Shown here piece after piece: positions 8,727 through 18,400 of a stretch of 33,711 bases of DNA. This DNA comes from Saccharothrix coeruleofusca. Its GTDB lineage: Bacteria; Actinomycetota; Actinomycetes; Mycobacteriales; Pseudonocardiaceae. The number at the start of each line of letters is the position of its first letter. Position 1 is the stretch's first letter. A program made the position numbers and the translations under genes. Location of the stretch: the NCBI RefSeq assembly GCF_014648515.1, contig NZ_BMRG01000002.1:431560-465270 (forward strand). Reading direction: 5' to 3'. The notes beneath the pieces are model-generated. The model was not told the DNA's origin. It searched no databases and worked only from the letters and a program-made list of their open reading frames with translations.

Positions 8727-8774
8727 ATGAAAGACCTTGCAAGGGTTTTCAGCAAGTCCCTCGACTGGTATGAC
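8727..8774. promoter_or_regulatory. Divergent promoter with LacI operators for glucosidase and amylase
   Basis: A perfect palindrome CCTTGCAAGG (8735-8744) is followed by a second half-site GCAAG (8752-8756), giving CTTGC...GCAAG in inverted orientation. Plus-strand promoter (amylase): TTTTCA (8746-8751), 17 bp, TATGAC (8769-8774). Minus-strand promoter (glucosidase): TTGCTG (8755-8750), 17 bp, TTTCAT (8732-8727). The two -35 boxes overlap, and the palindrome lies in the spacer of the minus promoter. One bound repressor could silence both directions. Boxes were assigned by eye. Confidence 0.65.
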
Positions 8775-8808
8775 CTAGAGCACATCCCTGCCAGCTCCAG
8801 GAGACAAC

Positions 8809-10215
8809 GTGGTCCCCTCAGCGCCTCGCGCGCTGCTCGTCGCAGCGGCGCTCCTGCTCAGCCTGTCCAGCCCCGTCCCGCCGACCGCCCAAGCCGCCCC
8901 GCCGGGGTCGAAGGACGTCACCGCCACCCTGTTCCAGTGGCCCTTCGACCGGGTCGCCGCGGAGTGCACGACCTCCCTGGGCCCCAAGGGGTACGGGTTC
9001 GTCGAGGTCTCCCCCGCCACCGAGCACATCCAGGGCTCCCAGTGGTGGACCTCCTACCAGCCGGTCAGCTACCGGATCGCCGGGCGGCTCGGTGACGAGA
9101 CCGCCTTCCGGAACATGGTCGGCACCTGCCACGCGGCGGGCGTGAAGGTCATCGCCGACGCGGTCGTCAACCACATGTCCGCGGGTTCGGGCACCGGAAC
9201 CGGCGGCTCCGGCTACCGCAAGTACGACTACCCCGGCCACTACAGCGACCCCGACTTCCACTCCTGCCGCACCGACATCAGCGACTACCGCGACCGCGAC
9301 AACGTGCAGAACTGCGAACTGGTCGGCTTGGCGGACCTCGACACCGGCAGCGACTACGTGCGCGACGAGATCGCCGAGTACCTCGACAACCTGATCGCCA
9401 TGGGCGTGGACGGCTTCCGCATCGACGCGGCCAAGCACATCGCCGCCGCCGACCTGGCGGCGATCAAGTCCAGGCTGAGCAAGCCCGACGTGTTCTGGGT
9501 GCACGAGGTCATCTACGGCGCGGGCGAGGCCGTGCAGCCCGGCGAGTACACCGGCTCGGGCGACGTGGACGAGTTCCGCTACGCCTACGACCTCAAGCGC
9601 GTGTTCACCAACGAGAACCTGGCCTACCTCAGCAACTTCGGCCAGGTGTGGGGCTACCTGCCCAGCGACCAGGCGCGGGCCTTCGTGGACAACTGGGACA
9701 CCGAGCGCAACGGGTCGACGCTCAGCTACAAGGACGGCTCGACCTACACGCTGGCCAACGTGTTCATGCTGGCCTGGCCCTACGGCGCGCCCAACGTGCA
9801 CTCCGGGTACGAGTTCTCCGACCGCGACGCGGGTCCGCCGCCGCCCGGCGAGTGCTACACCAGCGGCTGGAAGTGCCAGCACCGGTGGACCCAGATCGCG
9901 GGCATGGTCGGCTTCCGCAACGCGGTCGCGGGCACCGCGGTGACCGACTGGTGGGACAACGGCGCCGACGCCATCGCGTTCGGCCGGGGCTCGCGCGGGT
10001 TCGTGGCGATCAACCGGGAGACCTTCCCGATCACCCGGACCTTCCAGACCTCGTTGCCCGCCGGCACCTACTGCGACGTGCAGCGCGACGGGTGCGCGGC
10101 GGTCACCGTCGACGCGTCCGGCCGCTTCACCGCCACCCTGGGCGCGGGCACCGCCCTGGCGCTGCACGTCAACGCCCGAGTGGGCGGGTTCCGCGCGGAA
10201 CCCGCCCACTCCTGA
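8809..10215 (+). CDS. Secreted alpha-amylase (GH13)
   Basis: 468 aa. A signal peptide covers about residues 1-29: a short basic start, the hydrophobic stretch [13 protein letters not shown] and an AQA-A cleavage site. The catalytic barrel follows: DAVVNH (D117, N121, H122), GFRIDAAKH (nucleophile D206, K209, H210), WVHEVI (acid/base E233) and a region IV that reads FVDNWDTER (D297). The usual His of NHD is Trp (W296). The GH13 catalytic triad is complete. It cleaves internal alpha-1,4 bonds of starch outside the cell. No C-terminal starch-binding domain (CBM20/25) is present; the protein ends after the C domain. The start is GTG 8809 with AGGAG 5 nt upstream. Expression is probably controlled by the LacI operator just upstream. 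The last 12 codons and the stop run into a perfect palindrome. Confidence 0.95.
   Translation: MVPSAPRALLVAAALLLSLSSPVPPTAQAAPPGSKDVTATLFQWPFDRVAAECTTSLGPKGYGFVEVSPATEHIQGSQWWTSYQPVSYRIAGRLGDETAFRNMVGTCHAAGVKVIADAVVNHMSAGSGTGTGGSGYRKYDYPGHYSDPDFHSCRTDISDYRDRDNVQNCELVGLADLDTGSDYVRDEIAEYLDNLIAMGVDGFRIDAAKHIAAADLAAIKSRLSKPDVFWVHEVIYGAGEAVQPGEYTGSGDVDEFRYAYDLKRVFTNENLAYLSNFGQVWGYLPSDQARAFVDNWDTERNGSTLSYKDGSTYTLANVFMLAWPYGAPNVHSGYEFSDRDAGPPPPGECYTSGWKCQHRWTQIAGMVGFRNAVAGTAVTDWWDNGADAIAFGRGSRGFVAINRETFPITRTFQTSLPAGTYCDVQRDGCAAVTVDASGRFTATLGAGTALALHVNARVGGFRAEPAHS
10178..10211. terminator. Perfect 34-bp palindrome overlapping the amylase stop
   Basis: Arms 10178-10194 and 10195-10211 are exact reverse complements with no unpaired loop. 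The palindrome lies within the final codons of the amylase gene (stop 10213-10215) and 19 bp before the stop of the convergent gdh gene. It is most simply a bidirectional terminator that the amylase reading frame runs through. Confidence 0.75.
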
Positions 10216-10229
10216 CGTCAGCGCATCCT

Positions 10230-13200
10230 TCAGCGCACCATGCTGCGCACCTGCCGCGCCGCCACCGACAGCGTGGCCAGGTCGAGCCGGTTCGCCCGGT
10301 TGATCTGCTCCAGCGCCGACCGCGCCCGGCCCAGCCGCGACGCGTTGGCCTGCTCCCACGCCGCGATCTTCTCCGCCGAGCTGTCCTCCGGGTCGCTGGA
10401 GCGCAGCACGTCCACGGTGATCGCCCGCAGCGACGAGTAGAAGTCGTCGCGCAGCGCGAGCCGGGCCAGCGCGTGCCAGCGGTTGCCGCGCTCCAGGCCG
10501 CTGACCGAGCTGAGCATCCGGTCCACGTCCAAGTGCTCCGACAGCGCGAAGTACAGCTCCGCGGTCTCCTCGTGCGACCGCTCCGGCCCCACGCCGCGCC
10601 CCTCGTCGGCCTCGCGCTCGGCCAGCTCGGCCACCTCGGTGATGTCGAGCAGGGCGTAGGTGTAGAGCATCACCGAGATCCGGCGCGCCAGCTCCGCGGG
10701 CACCCCCTGCGACTCCAGCCGCTCCACGTGCGCCAGCACCGACTCCCGCTCCCGGCCCTGCAGCAGGTCCAGGGTCTTGGGCGCCAGCCGCGCCACCACG
10801 CCCGCGAACCGGGAGATGGCCGAGCCCACCGCCAGCGGCTGCGGGCGGTTGGTCAGCAGCCAGCGCGAGGCCCGGTCCAGCAGGCGCCGGGTCTCCAGCA
10901 CCATCTCGTCCTGCACCTCGGTCGGGATCACCGCGTCCAGCGCCCGGATCTCCCGCCACAGCGAGGGCAGGTCGTAGATCTCGGTCACCGCGGCGTAGGC
11001 GCGCACCGCGTCGGTCGCCGAGGCGCTGAGCTCCTCGGCCAACCGGAACGCGTAGGTGATGCCACCGCCGTCCACCACCTCGTTGACCAGCACCGTGGTG
11101 ATGATCTCCCGGCTGAGCGGGTGGCGGGCGACCGCGTCGCCGAACCGCTCGCGCAGCTCGCTGGGGAAGTAGTCGGGCAGCTTGCGCGCGACCGTGTCCA
11201 GCGCGGGCAGGTCGCTGGCCAGCACCTCCTCCTTCAGCGCCAGCTTCACGTGCGCCAGCAGGGTGGCCAGCTCGGGCGAGGTCAGGCCCCGGCCCTGCTT
11301 CTCCAGCGCCTTGAACTCCGCCGCGCTGGGCAGCGCCTCCAGGGCGCGGTCCAGCGCCCCGCGCTCCTCCAGGTCGGCGACCAGGCGGGCGTGCACCGAC
11401 AGCATCCCCTCGGCGTGCGCCCGGCTGACGCCCAGCACGGTGTTCTGCGAGTAGTTGTCGGCCAGCACCAGCTCGCCGACCTCGTCGGTCATCTGGCCCA
11501 GCAGCTCGTCGCGCCGGTCGCGGTCCAGCTCGCCGTCGCGCACCAGCTCGTCGAGCAGGATCTTGATGTTGACCTCGTGGTCGGAGCAGTCCACGCCCGC
11601 GGAGTTGTCCAGCGCGTCGGTGTTGACCTTGCCGCCCGCGCGGGCGAACTCGATCCGGCCGCGCTGGGTCAGCCCCAGGTTGCCGCCCTCGCCGACGACC
11701 TTGACCCGCAGGTCGGCGCCGTTGACCCGGATCGCGTCGTTGGCCTTGTCGCCCACCTCGCCGTGCGACTCGGTGGACGCCTTGACGTAGGTGCCGATGC
11801 CGCCGTTCCACAGCAGGTCCACCGGGGCCAGCAGGACCGCCTTCATCAGCTCCTGCGGCGACAGCTTCACCACGCCCTCGGGCAGCCCCAGCGCCACCCG
11901 CGCCCGCTCGCTGACCGGGATCGACTTGGCGGTGCGCGGCCACACCCCGCCGCCCTCGCTGATCAGCGAGCGGTCGTAGTCGTCCCACGAGGAGCGGGGC
12001 AGCTCGAACAGCCGCTTGCGCTCGGCGTAGGACGAGGCGGCCTCGGGGTCCGGGTCGATGAAGATGTGCCGGTGGTCGAACGCGGCCACCAGCCGGATGT
12101 GCTCGGACAGCAGCATCCCGTTGCCGAACACGTCACCGGACATGTCGCCGACGCCGACCACGGTGAAGTCCTGCGACTGGGTGTCCACGCCCAGCTCGCG
12201 GAAGTGCCGCTTCACGCTCTCCCACGCGCCCCTGGCGGTGATGCCCATGGCCTTGTGGTCGTAGCCGACCGAACCGCCGGAGGCGAACGCGTCGCCCAAC
12301 CAGAAGCCGTAGGAGGCGGCCACCTCGTTGGCGATGTCGGAGAACGACGCGGTGCCCTTGTCCGCGGCCACCACCAGGTAGGTGTCGTCGCCGTCGTGCC
12401 GCACCACCTGCGGCGCGGGGACGACCGCGCCCGAGCTGAGGTTGTCGGTCAGGTCCAGCAGGCCGGAGATGAACATCCGGTAGCAGGCCACGCCCTCGGC
12501 CAGGAACGCCTCGCGGTCCAGACCGGGGTCCCCGGTGGCCGCGGGCGGCCGCTTCACCACGAACCCGCCCTTGGCGCCCACCGGCACGATCACCGCGTTC
12601 TTCACCGCCTGCGCCTTGACCAGGCCCAGGATCTCGGTGCGGAAGTCCTCGCGCCGGTCCGACCAGCGCAACCCGCCGCGCGCCACCGGGCCGAAGCGCA
12701 GGTGCACGCCCTCCACCCGCGGCGAGTACACGAAGATCTCGAACCGGGGACGCGGCTGCGGCAGGTCCGGGATGGCCTGCGGGTTCAGCTTCACCGCCAG
12801 GTACGGGCGGGCGCGCCCGTCCGCGTCGCGCACGAAGTAGTTGGTGCGCAGCGTGGCCTGCACCAGGTTGAGCAGGCTGCGCAGGATGCGGTCGGCGTCC
12901 AGGCTGGTCACGTCGTCGATCAGCGCGGTGATCTCGCCCGCCAGCTGCTCGGTGCGGGTGGCCCGCTGCTCGTCGGACAGGCCGGGGTCGAACCGCGCCT
13001 CGAACAGCCGCACCAGCGCCGTGGCGACCTCGGTGTGGCCCAGCACGGCGTCCTCGATGTAGTCCTGGCTGTAGGGCGTGCCCGCCTGCCGCAGGTACTT
13101 GGCGTAGGCGCGCAGCATGGCCGCCTGCTGCCAGGTCAGGCCCGCGCGCAGCACCAGGGTGTTGAACCCGTCGACCTCCGCCTCACCGCGCCACGCGGCG

Positions 13201-15215
13201 GCGAAGGCGTCCTGGAAGCGGGTGCGCACCGACTCCAGGTCCTCGTCGGCCAGCCGCTCCAGCGTGAACTGGTCCATGCGCAGGCCGAAGTCGTAGATCC
13301 AGCACGCGACGCCGTCCTCGCGCAGCAGCTCGTAGGGCCGCTCGTCGACCACGAGCACACCCATGCGCTGCAGCATGGGCAGCACCTCCGACAGCGTCAG
13401 CCGGTGGCCCGCCAGGCACAGCTTGAACCGCCGCTCGCCCGGCTCGGCGTCGCGCGGCACGTAGAACTGCATGTCCAGCTCGCCCTCGGCGAGCGCCTCG
13501 ACGCGGCGGAAGTCCACCAGGCCCTCGGCCGCGGTGAAGTCCTCCTTGTAGGCCTCCGGGAAGGCCGCCGCGATCCGCTGCCCCTGCTCGGTGGCCGACT
13601 CCGCGCCCAGCCCGCCCAGCCCGTCGGACCGCTCGGCCAGCACGGCGTCGACCATCCGGTCGTCCCAGCTGCGCACCGCCTCGGCCAGCCGCTGCTGGAT
13701 GCGCGCGGTGTCCGGCCCGGTCTCCGCCGCGCTCCGCCTGCTCGGGTCGGTGTGCACGGTGAAGTGCACGCGGGCCAGCGCCGACTCCCCGACGCGGGCG
13801 CTGTACTCCAGGTTCACCCCGCCCAGCTCGTCGATCAGCACCTCCTGCATGGCCAGCCGGGAGGTCGTGGTGTACCGGTCGCGCGGCAGGTAGACCAGGC
13901 AGGAGAAGAAGCGGCCGTACGGGTCGCGCCGCAGGAACAGCCGCAGCCTGCGGCGCTCGGCCAGCGCGATGACCCCGGTGACGGTCTGGTAGAGGGTCTC
14001 GCCGTCGACGGAGAACAGCTCGGTGCGCGGGTAGTTCTGGATCACCTCCAGCATCCGCTGGCCCGAGTAGGAGTGCAGCGGGAAGCCCGCGCGGTGGATC
14101 ACCTCCCGCACGCGGCGCTCGACGACCGGGATGTCGAGCACGTCCTCGTGCAGGGCGCTGGTGGAGAACACGCCCAGGAACCGGTGCTCACCCGCCAGGT
14201 TGCCCTCGGCGTCGAAGCTCTTCACGCCCACGTAGTACGGGTAGACCGAGCGGTGCACGCTGGACTGGGCGCTGGCCTGGGTCAGCACCAGCAGCTCGTC
14301 CGACAGCGCCGCGGCCCCCACGTCCGGGCCCGCGGTGAGGCTGCGCGCGGCCAGGCTGTCCTGCCGCAGCACGCCGAGCCCGCTGGCCAGCACCGCGCGC
14401 AGCGCGGGCTCCCCGTCGGTGGCCGGGTCGTCGCTGACCAGCTCGTACTGCCGGTAGCCGAGGAAGGTGAAGTGGTCGTCGGCCAGCCACCGCAGCAGCT
14501 TCGCGCCGTCGTGCACCTCGTCCTCGGGCAGCGGCGGCGGGGAGGCCAGCAGCTGGTCGGCCAGCTGGCGCGCGGTGGCGGCCATCTTGTCGGTGTCCTC
14601 GACCACCTCGCGCACGTCGTTGAGGACGGTGTGCAGCCGGGTCTCCAGCTCGCGCGCCCGCTCCGGGTCGGTGAGCAGGTCGACCTCGATGCACATCCAC
14701 GACTCGGCCATGGCGTCCGAGGGCGGGTCGGCCGGGTCGGCGTCGGGCAGCACCTCCTGCAGCGCGCCGGTGACCAGGTCGCGCCGCACCACCACGATCG
14801 GGTGAATCACCCGCTGCACCTGAACGCCGCCGCGGGCCAGCTCGGAGGCCACCGAGTCGACCAGGTAGGGCATGTCGTCGGTGACCACCTGCACGACGGT
14901 GGCCGGGCAGCTCCAGCCGTCGTCCCCCCGGGTGGGGTTGAGGATGCGCACCAGGGGGCGGCCCGGCACGCGGGTCTCGGCGAGCCGGTGGTTCGAGCGC
15001 ACCGCGCCGACGAGGTCCACCGGGTCGTCGGCGATGACTTCCTCGGCGGGCACGTGCCGGTAGTACAGGCGGATCAGGTCGGCCAGTTCGGGAGCATTGG
15101 CCGCGGCCCGTTCGACCAATTCGTCACGGATCTGCTCGGGACTGGCCGCTCGGCTCGCGCCTGCCTGCTGGCCAGCGGCGAGCTCGGATCGGATCGGGGC
15201 TCCAGTCGAGGTCAT
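10230..15215 (-). CDS. gdh: NAD-specific glutamate dehydrogenase, large 180-kDa type
   Basis: 1661 aa, the normal size of the GDH180 (Bac_GDH) class. It oxidatively deaminates glutamate to 2-oxoglutarate and ammonia with NAD+, feeding carbon into the TCA cycle. The catalytic segment contains RFGPVARGGLRWSDRREDFR, then VKAQAVKNAVIVPVGAKGGF with the substrate-binding lysines, and VGVGDMSGDVFGNGMLL in the nucleotide-binding region. Long N- and C-terminal regulatory arms flank it. The start is ATG 15215 (MTSTGAPIRSEL) with GGAG 10 nt upstream; an in-frame start 54 nt further up (15269) is less likely. Mycobacterial homologs are inhibited by the FHA protein GarA. The C terminus is convergent with the amylase. 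Downstream of ettA and the large repeat protein on the same strand, but preceded by a 204-bp gap with a terminator-like hairpin, so it probably has its own promoter. Confidence 0.95.
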   Translation of the reverse strand: MTSTGAPIRSELAAGQQAGASRAASPEQIRDELVERAAANAPELADLIRLYYRHVPAEEVIADDPVDLVGAVRSNHRLAETRVPGRPLVRILNPTRGDDGWSCPATVVQVVTDDMPYLVDSVASELARGGVQVQRVIHPIVVVRRDLVTGALQEVLPDADPADPPSDAMAESWMCIEVDLLTDPERARELETRLHTVLNDVREVVEDTDKMAATARQLADQLLASPPPLPEDEVHDGAKLLRWLADDHFTFLGYRQYELVSDDPATDGEPALRAVLASGLGVLRQDSLAARSLTAGPDVGAAALSDELLVLTQASAQSSVHRSVYPYYVGVKSFDAEGNLAGEHRFLGVFSTSALHEDVLDIPVVERRVREVIHRAGFPLHSYSGQRMLEVIQNYPRTELFSVDGETLYQTVTGVIALAERRRLRLFLRRDPYGRFFSCLVYLPRDRYTTTSRLAMQEVLIDELGGVNLEYSARVGESALARVHFTVHTDPSRRSAAETGPDTARIQQRLAEAVRSWDDRMVDAVLAERSDGLGGLGAESATEQGQRIAAAFPEAYKEDFTAAEGLVDFRRVEALAEGELDMQFYVPRDAEPGERRFKLCLAGHRLTLSEVLPMLQRMGVLVVDERPYELLREDGVACWIYDFGLRMDQFTLERLADEDLESVRTRFQDAFAAAWRGEAEVDGFNTLVLRAGLTWQQAAMLRAYAKYLRQAGTPYSQDYIEDAVLGHTEVATALVRLFEARFDPGLSDEQRATRTEQLAGEITALIDDVTSLDADRILRSLLNLVQATLRTNYFVRDADGRARPYLAVKLNPQAIPDLPQPRPRFEIFVYSPRVEGVHLRFGPVARGGLRWSDRREDFRTEILGLVKAQAVKNAVIVPVGAKGGFVVKRPPAATGDPGLDREAFLAEGVACYRMFISGLLDLTDNLSSGAVVPAPQVVRHDGDDTYLVVAADKGTASFSDIANEVAASYGFWLGDAFASGGSVGYDHKAMGITARGAWESVKRHFRELGVDTQSQDFTVVGVGDMSGDVFGNGMLLSEHIRLVAAFDHRHIFIDPDPEAASSYAERKRLFELPRSSWDDYDRSLISEGGGVWPRTAKSIPVSERARVALGLPEGVVKLSPQELMKAVLLAPVDLLWNGGIGTYVKASTESHGEVGDKANDAIRVNGADLRVKVVGEGGNLGLTQRGRIEFARAGGKVNTDALDNSAGVDCSDHEVNIKILLDELVRDGELDRDRRDELLGQMTDEVGELVLADNYSQNTVLGVSRAHAEGMLSVHARLVADLEERGALDRALEALPSAAEFKALEKQGRGLTSPELATLLAHVKLALKEEVLASDLPALDTVARKLPDYFPSELRERFGDAVARHPLSREIITTVLVNEVVDGGGITYAFRLAEELSASATDAVRAYAAVTEIYDLPSLWREIRALDAVIPTEVQDEMVLETRRLLDRASRWLLTNRPQPLAVGSAISRFAGVVARLAPKTLDLLQGRERESVLAHVERLESQGVPAELARRISVMLYTYALLDITEVAELAEREADEGRGVGPERSHEETAELYFALSEHLDVDRMLSSVSGLERGNRWHALARLALRDDFYSSLRAITVDVLRSSDPEDSSAEKIAAWEQANASRLGRARSALEQINRANRLDLATLSVAARQVRSMVR

Positions 15216-15338
15216 GTTCAGGCGACTCCACGCTATCCGGCACCTCTGTGTACCGGGTCCGCGGACCACTTAACCAGATCGGTGGAAGCGGCCCGCGATA
15301 CCCCTGGCACTGAATCGTGCCACTTGCCGGAAAAGCGG

Positions 15339-15382
15339 AAACCGGCTACCGGCGGCGTTATCCGCCGAGCCGGCTGCCGGTT
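15339..15382 (-). terminator. Imperfect hairpin between the large repeat protein and gdh
   Basis: In minus-strand direction an AACCGGC-x2-CCGG arm pairs with its near-complement (11 of 13 bp) and with an inner 5-bp CGCCG/CGGCG stem around a short AT loop, followed by TTTCCGCTTTT. It lies about 40 nt after the stop at 15420, in an unusually AT-rich patch (15383-15425). It probably terminates the upstream transcript; the gdh promoter should be in the remaining 15216-15338, where I see no clear boxes. Confidence 0.55.
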
Positions 15383-15419
15383 ACCAGCGGGAAACCTTAT
15401 TAAAACCTCAAATCATTTC

Positions 15420-18400
15420 TCAGGATTCGGGGGGAGTCCATGTGTCCAGGCGTTGGATGGGCGCGGTGGTCTCGTTGTCCGGATCGGCGGGGACGCCTTC
15501 CTCCTGCTCGCCCTCCTCACGCCGCCCGGCCTCGTAGGCCACCAGCGCCTCGGCCAGCAGCTCGGCCAGGCTCAGATCGCTCTTGGGCCGCCGCGAAGCG
15601 CGGGTGGCGCTGGGCGAGTCCGGCACGGGCTCGACCACCGGGGGCAGCTCGATCGACCGGCCCCCGACCACCACCGAGGTCACGAACGGCTCCTTCGGCT
15701 CCTCCGGCTCTTCCGCCTGCGGAGCGGGCGAGGTCGGCCGCGTGGGCGCTTCCTCGTCCGGTTCGACGTCGGCGGGGCTGAGGAAGGACCCCGCGCCGAG
15801 GTCGAACCCGAAGTGCGTCGGCGGACGCGGGATCGGGTCGGGCATCGGGATCGGCTGGTCCGGCACCGGGTCCGGCACGGCAACCGGCGGGACCTGGTCG
15901 GGTTCGGGCGCCGGGGGGACGTTGTCCGGTTCCGGCTCGGTGGCCGGTCCCGGCGCGGCGGGCGGCTCCTCGGCGGGGTACGGCTCGGGCACGCGCGCGG
16001 TCGGGATCAGCGGTCCCTTGGCGAACGCGGCGCCCAGCCCCGTGGGCGGCTGAACGGGCAGCCCGTCCGCGCCGACGATCGGCTGGACCATCGTGGGCGA
16101 GTCGAACATGTCCACCTCCCCCGGCGCGTCCGGGTCCAGGTCCGGACCCAAGTCCGGGGTCACGTCCTGGAGCGCGTCCGGGGTCGCGTTCTGGGGCACG
16201 TCGGGGGCCGCCTCCGGGGTGGTCCGCGCGGGCGGTTCGGCTTCCTCGGTCCGCAGCCGCGCCGGGGGCCGCACCCGCCACGGCACGTCGGCGGGCGGCG
16301 AGGGCGGCGTCTCGGGCTCGCCCGAGTCATCCGCGTCCGGGGCGCGCCTGCGCCCGCCCGCGCCCTGCGGCTTGAGCAGCCCCGCCGCCTTCAGCGATTC
16401 CAGGACGCCACCGCCGTCCTCCGCCTGCTCCTCGGAGGCTTCCCGAGCCGCTCTCCTGCGCCCGCTGCGCACGGCACCCGCGGCGGCGATCAACCCGGCA
16501 GCGGGGACCGGTCGGTCGGCGCTCCGGGCATCAGCGGACTCACCGGCGGGCTCGGCGGCGGGCTCGGCGGCCGTGGACGCGGTGTCGGCAGGCTGAGGGC
16601 CGGCAGGCTGAGGGGCAGCGGGCTGAGGGGCAGCGGGTTGGGCCGGTCGTTCCGCCCGCTGACCCGCTTCCGGGCCGGTCGGGTCCAGCACCAGGTCGGC
16701 CCGGTTGATCCTGATCGTCCCGGCGTCCGCGCCCGCAGGCCCCCGTGGCGCGTCGAGCGCGGGGCCACCCCGGTCCGTCCCGGGGCCGCTCTGGTCCGCC
16801 TCGGGACCGCGGCCGATCGGCGGCAGGCCGATGCCGACCTGCGTGATCTCGGCATCGCTCTCCGGAATCGGCGCAGCCGCGCGCCCCGGCTCGCCAGTGG
16901 TCCGCTCGGGGGCGCCGGGCGTCAGGTCGCGCGCCTGCGCCGAGGGCCACTCGGGCCCCGGTTGCGCGGGACGCGCCGGGGGGCTCGGGGCCCATTCCGG
17001 CGTGGGGCGACCGGGCGCGGGCGGCTGGACCTGCGCGGTGCGCTGGTCCGCCGGACGCATTCCCTGCTGCGTGCCGGGGTGCGTCCCGGCGGCAGGCACG
17101 GGATTCGGTGCGGGAGGCGGCACAGCCGGGGCGGCCGGAACTCCCGGCGCGGGCTGGGCCTGCGCTGCTCGCGGCGGGGTCGGCGCGGCTTGCGCGGCGG
17201 CCGGAGCCTCGGAAGCCGCCTGCGCGGCACCGGTGTTCTCCGGCGCGGGGAAGCCCTGCGGTGGCGAAGCGGGTGCGGTCGAGGCCGGGGGCTGGACCGC
17301 CGGAGACTGGACCGCCGGAGACTGGACCACCGGAGATTGGACCACTGGCGACTGGACCACTGGCGACTGGGCACCGGGGGCCTGGGCAGCCGGGGGCTGA
17401 GCCGCCTCCGGTGAGATCTCGCCGAACGGCTGGGCCAGCCGCCAGCGGTCCGCCGCGTGCGCTCTGGCGGCGGAGATCCCCTCCACCGTCATGTCCTCGC
17501 CCGCCCTGCGGGGGCGCTTGACCCGCGCCCCCTCGCCCCGCTGGACCTGGACCGGCCGCCACTGCCGCAACTGCTGCTTGAGCTCCGGCGCGAGCGAGGG
17601 CTGGGCCGCGGCGTCGACCTTCTCGCCCCGCACCAGCGCCGCCAGCAGGTCGTGCAGGCCGGTCGGCTGCCGGTGCACGCCCGCGAACTCCGCCGCCAGA
17701 CGCGCCCGCACGGCGTAGACCGCGCGGGCTCTGCGCCGTTCCGCGGCGTGCGCGGAGCGCAGGTCCGCCAGCGCCTCGGTCAGCTCGCCGGAGACCTCGT
17801 GCACGTGCGCCAAGGCCAGCAGGCTTTCCGCCAGCAGGGTGTCCAACTGGTGGCGCTCCGCGCTGTCGGCCGCGTCGCGCAGCAGGTCGTGAGCCTGGTC
17901 GACACGTCCGGCAGGCAGGTGGACCCTGGTGGCCAGTGCCAGCCGCAGCCAGCCCGAGGTGGCCGCCGATGGCGCGCGGACCGGGCGGTCCAGCAGCGGC
18001 GAGCCGACCTCCGACGCCTCCTTCGGCTGGTTGGCGTCCAGCAGGGCGCACACCAGCTCCAGGGTCAGCCTGCCGCGCACCAGCCCGCTGTCGGCGGCCG
18101 GGTCCTCCAGCCGGTCGAGCAGCTCCAAGCCCTCGCGGCCCGCCGCGATCGCCGCCGCCAGATCGCCCCAGCGGCGCTGCTGCCCGGCCGCCGCCGCGCG
18201 GAGCAGGCCGCGCAGCAGCGACTTGGTGTCGTGGTCGAGCACCGGGTCGGCCTGGTAGAGCCGGTCGGCCTCGGCCAGCGCCTCGGTCAGCGCCGTGCCC
18301 CGGCCCACCGACACCAGGCACTCGGCGGCCTGCACCAGTGCCGTGGCGCGCAGGCTCTCGGGCACGTCGTCGGCCTCCAGCACCGGGCGGACCGCCGCGA

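Noticed and set aside
16138-16212. GGGGTC-rich repeats as a regulatory element
   Set aside because: They encode DVTPDL/ALQDV-like degenerate repeats of the disordered tail and are explained by coding low complexity.
17292-17396. CRISPR-like array
   Set aside because: Units are contiguous 15-mers without spacers and lie in a coding frame; this is a coding tandem repeat.
9648-17414. Very long plus-strand open frame (more than 2500 codons) opposite gdh and the large protein
   Set aside because: It is a high-GC antisense shadow: composition is Arg/Gly/Pro/His/Gln-rich without domains, while the opposite strand has clear family motifs.
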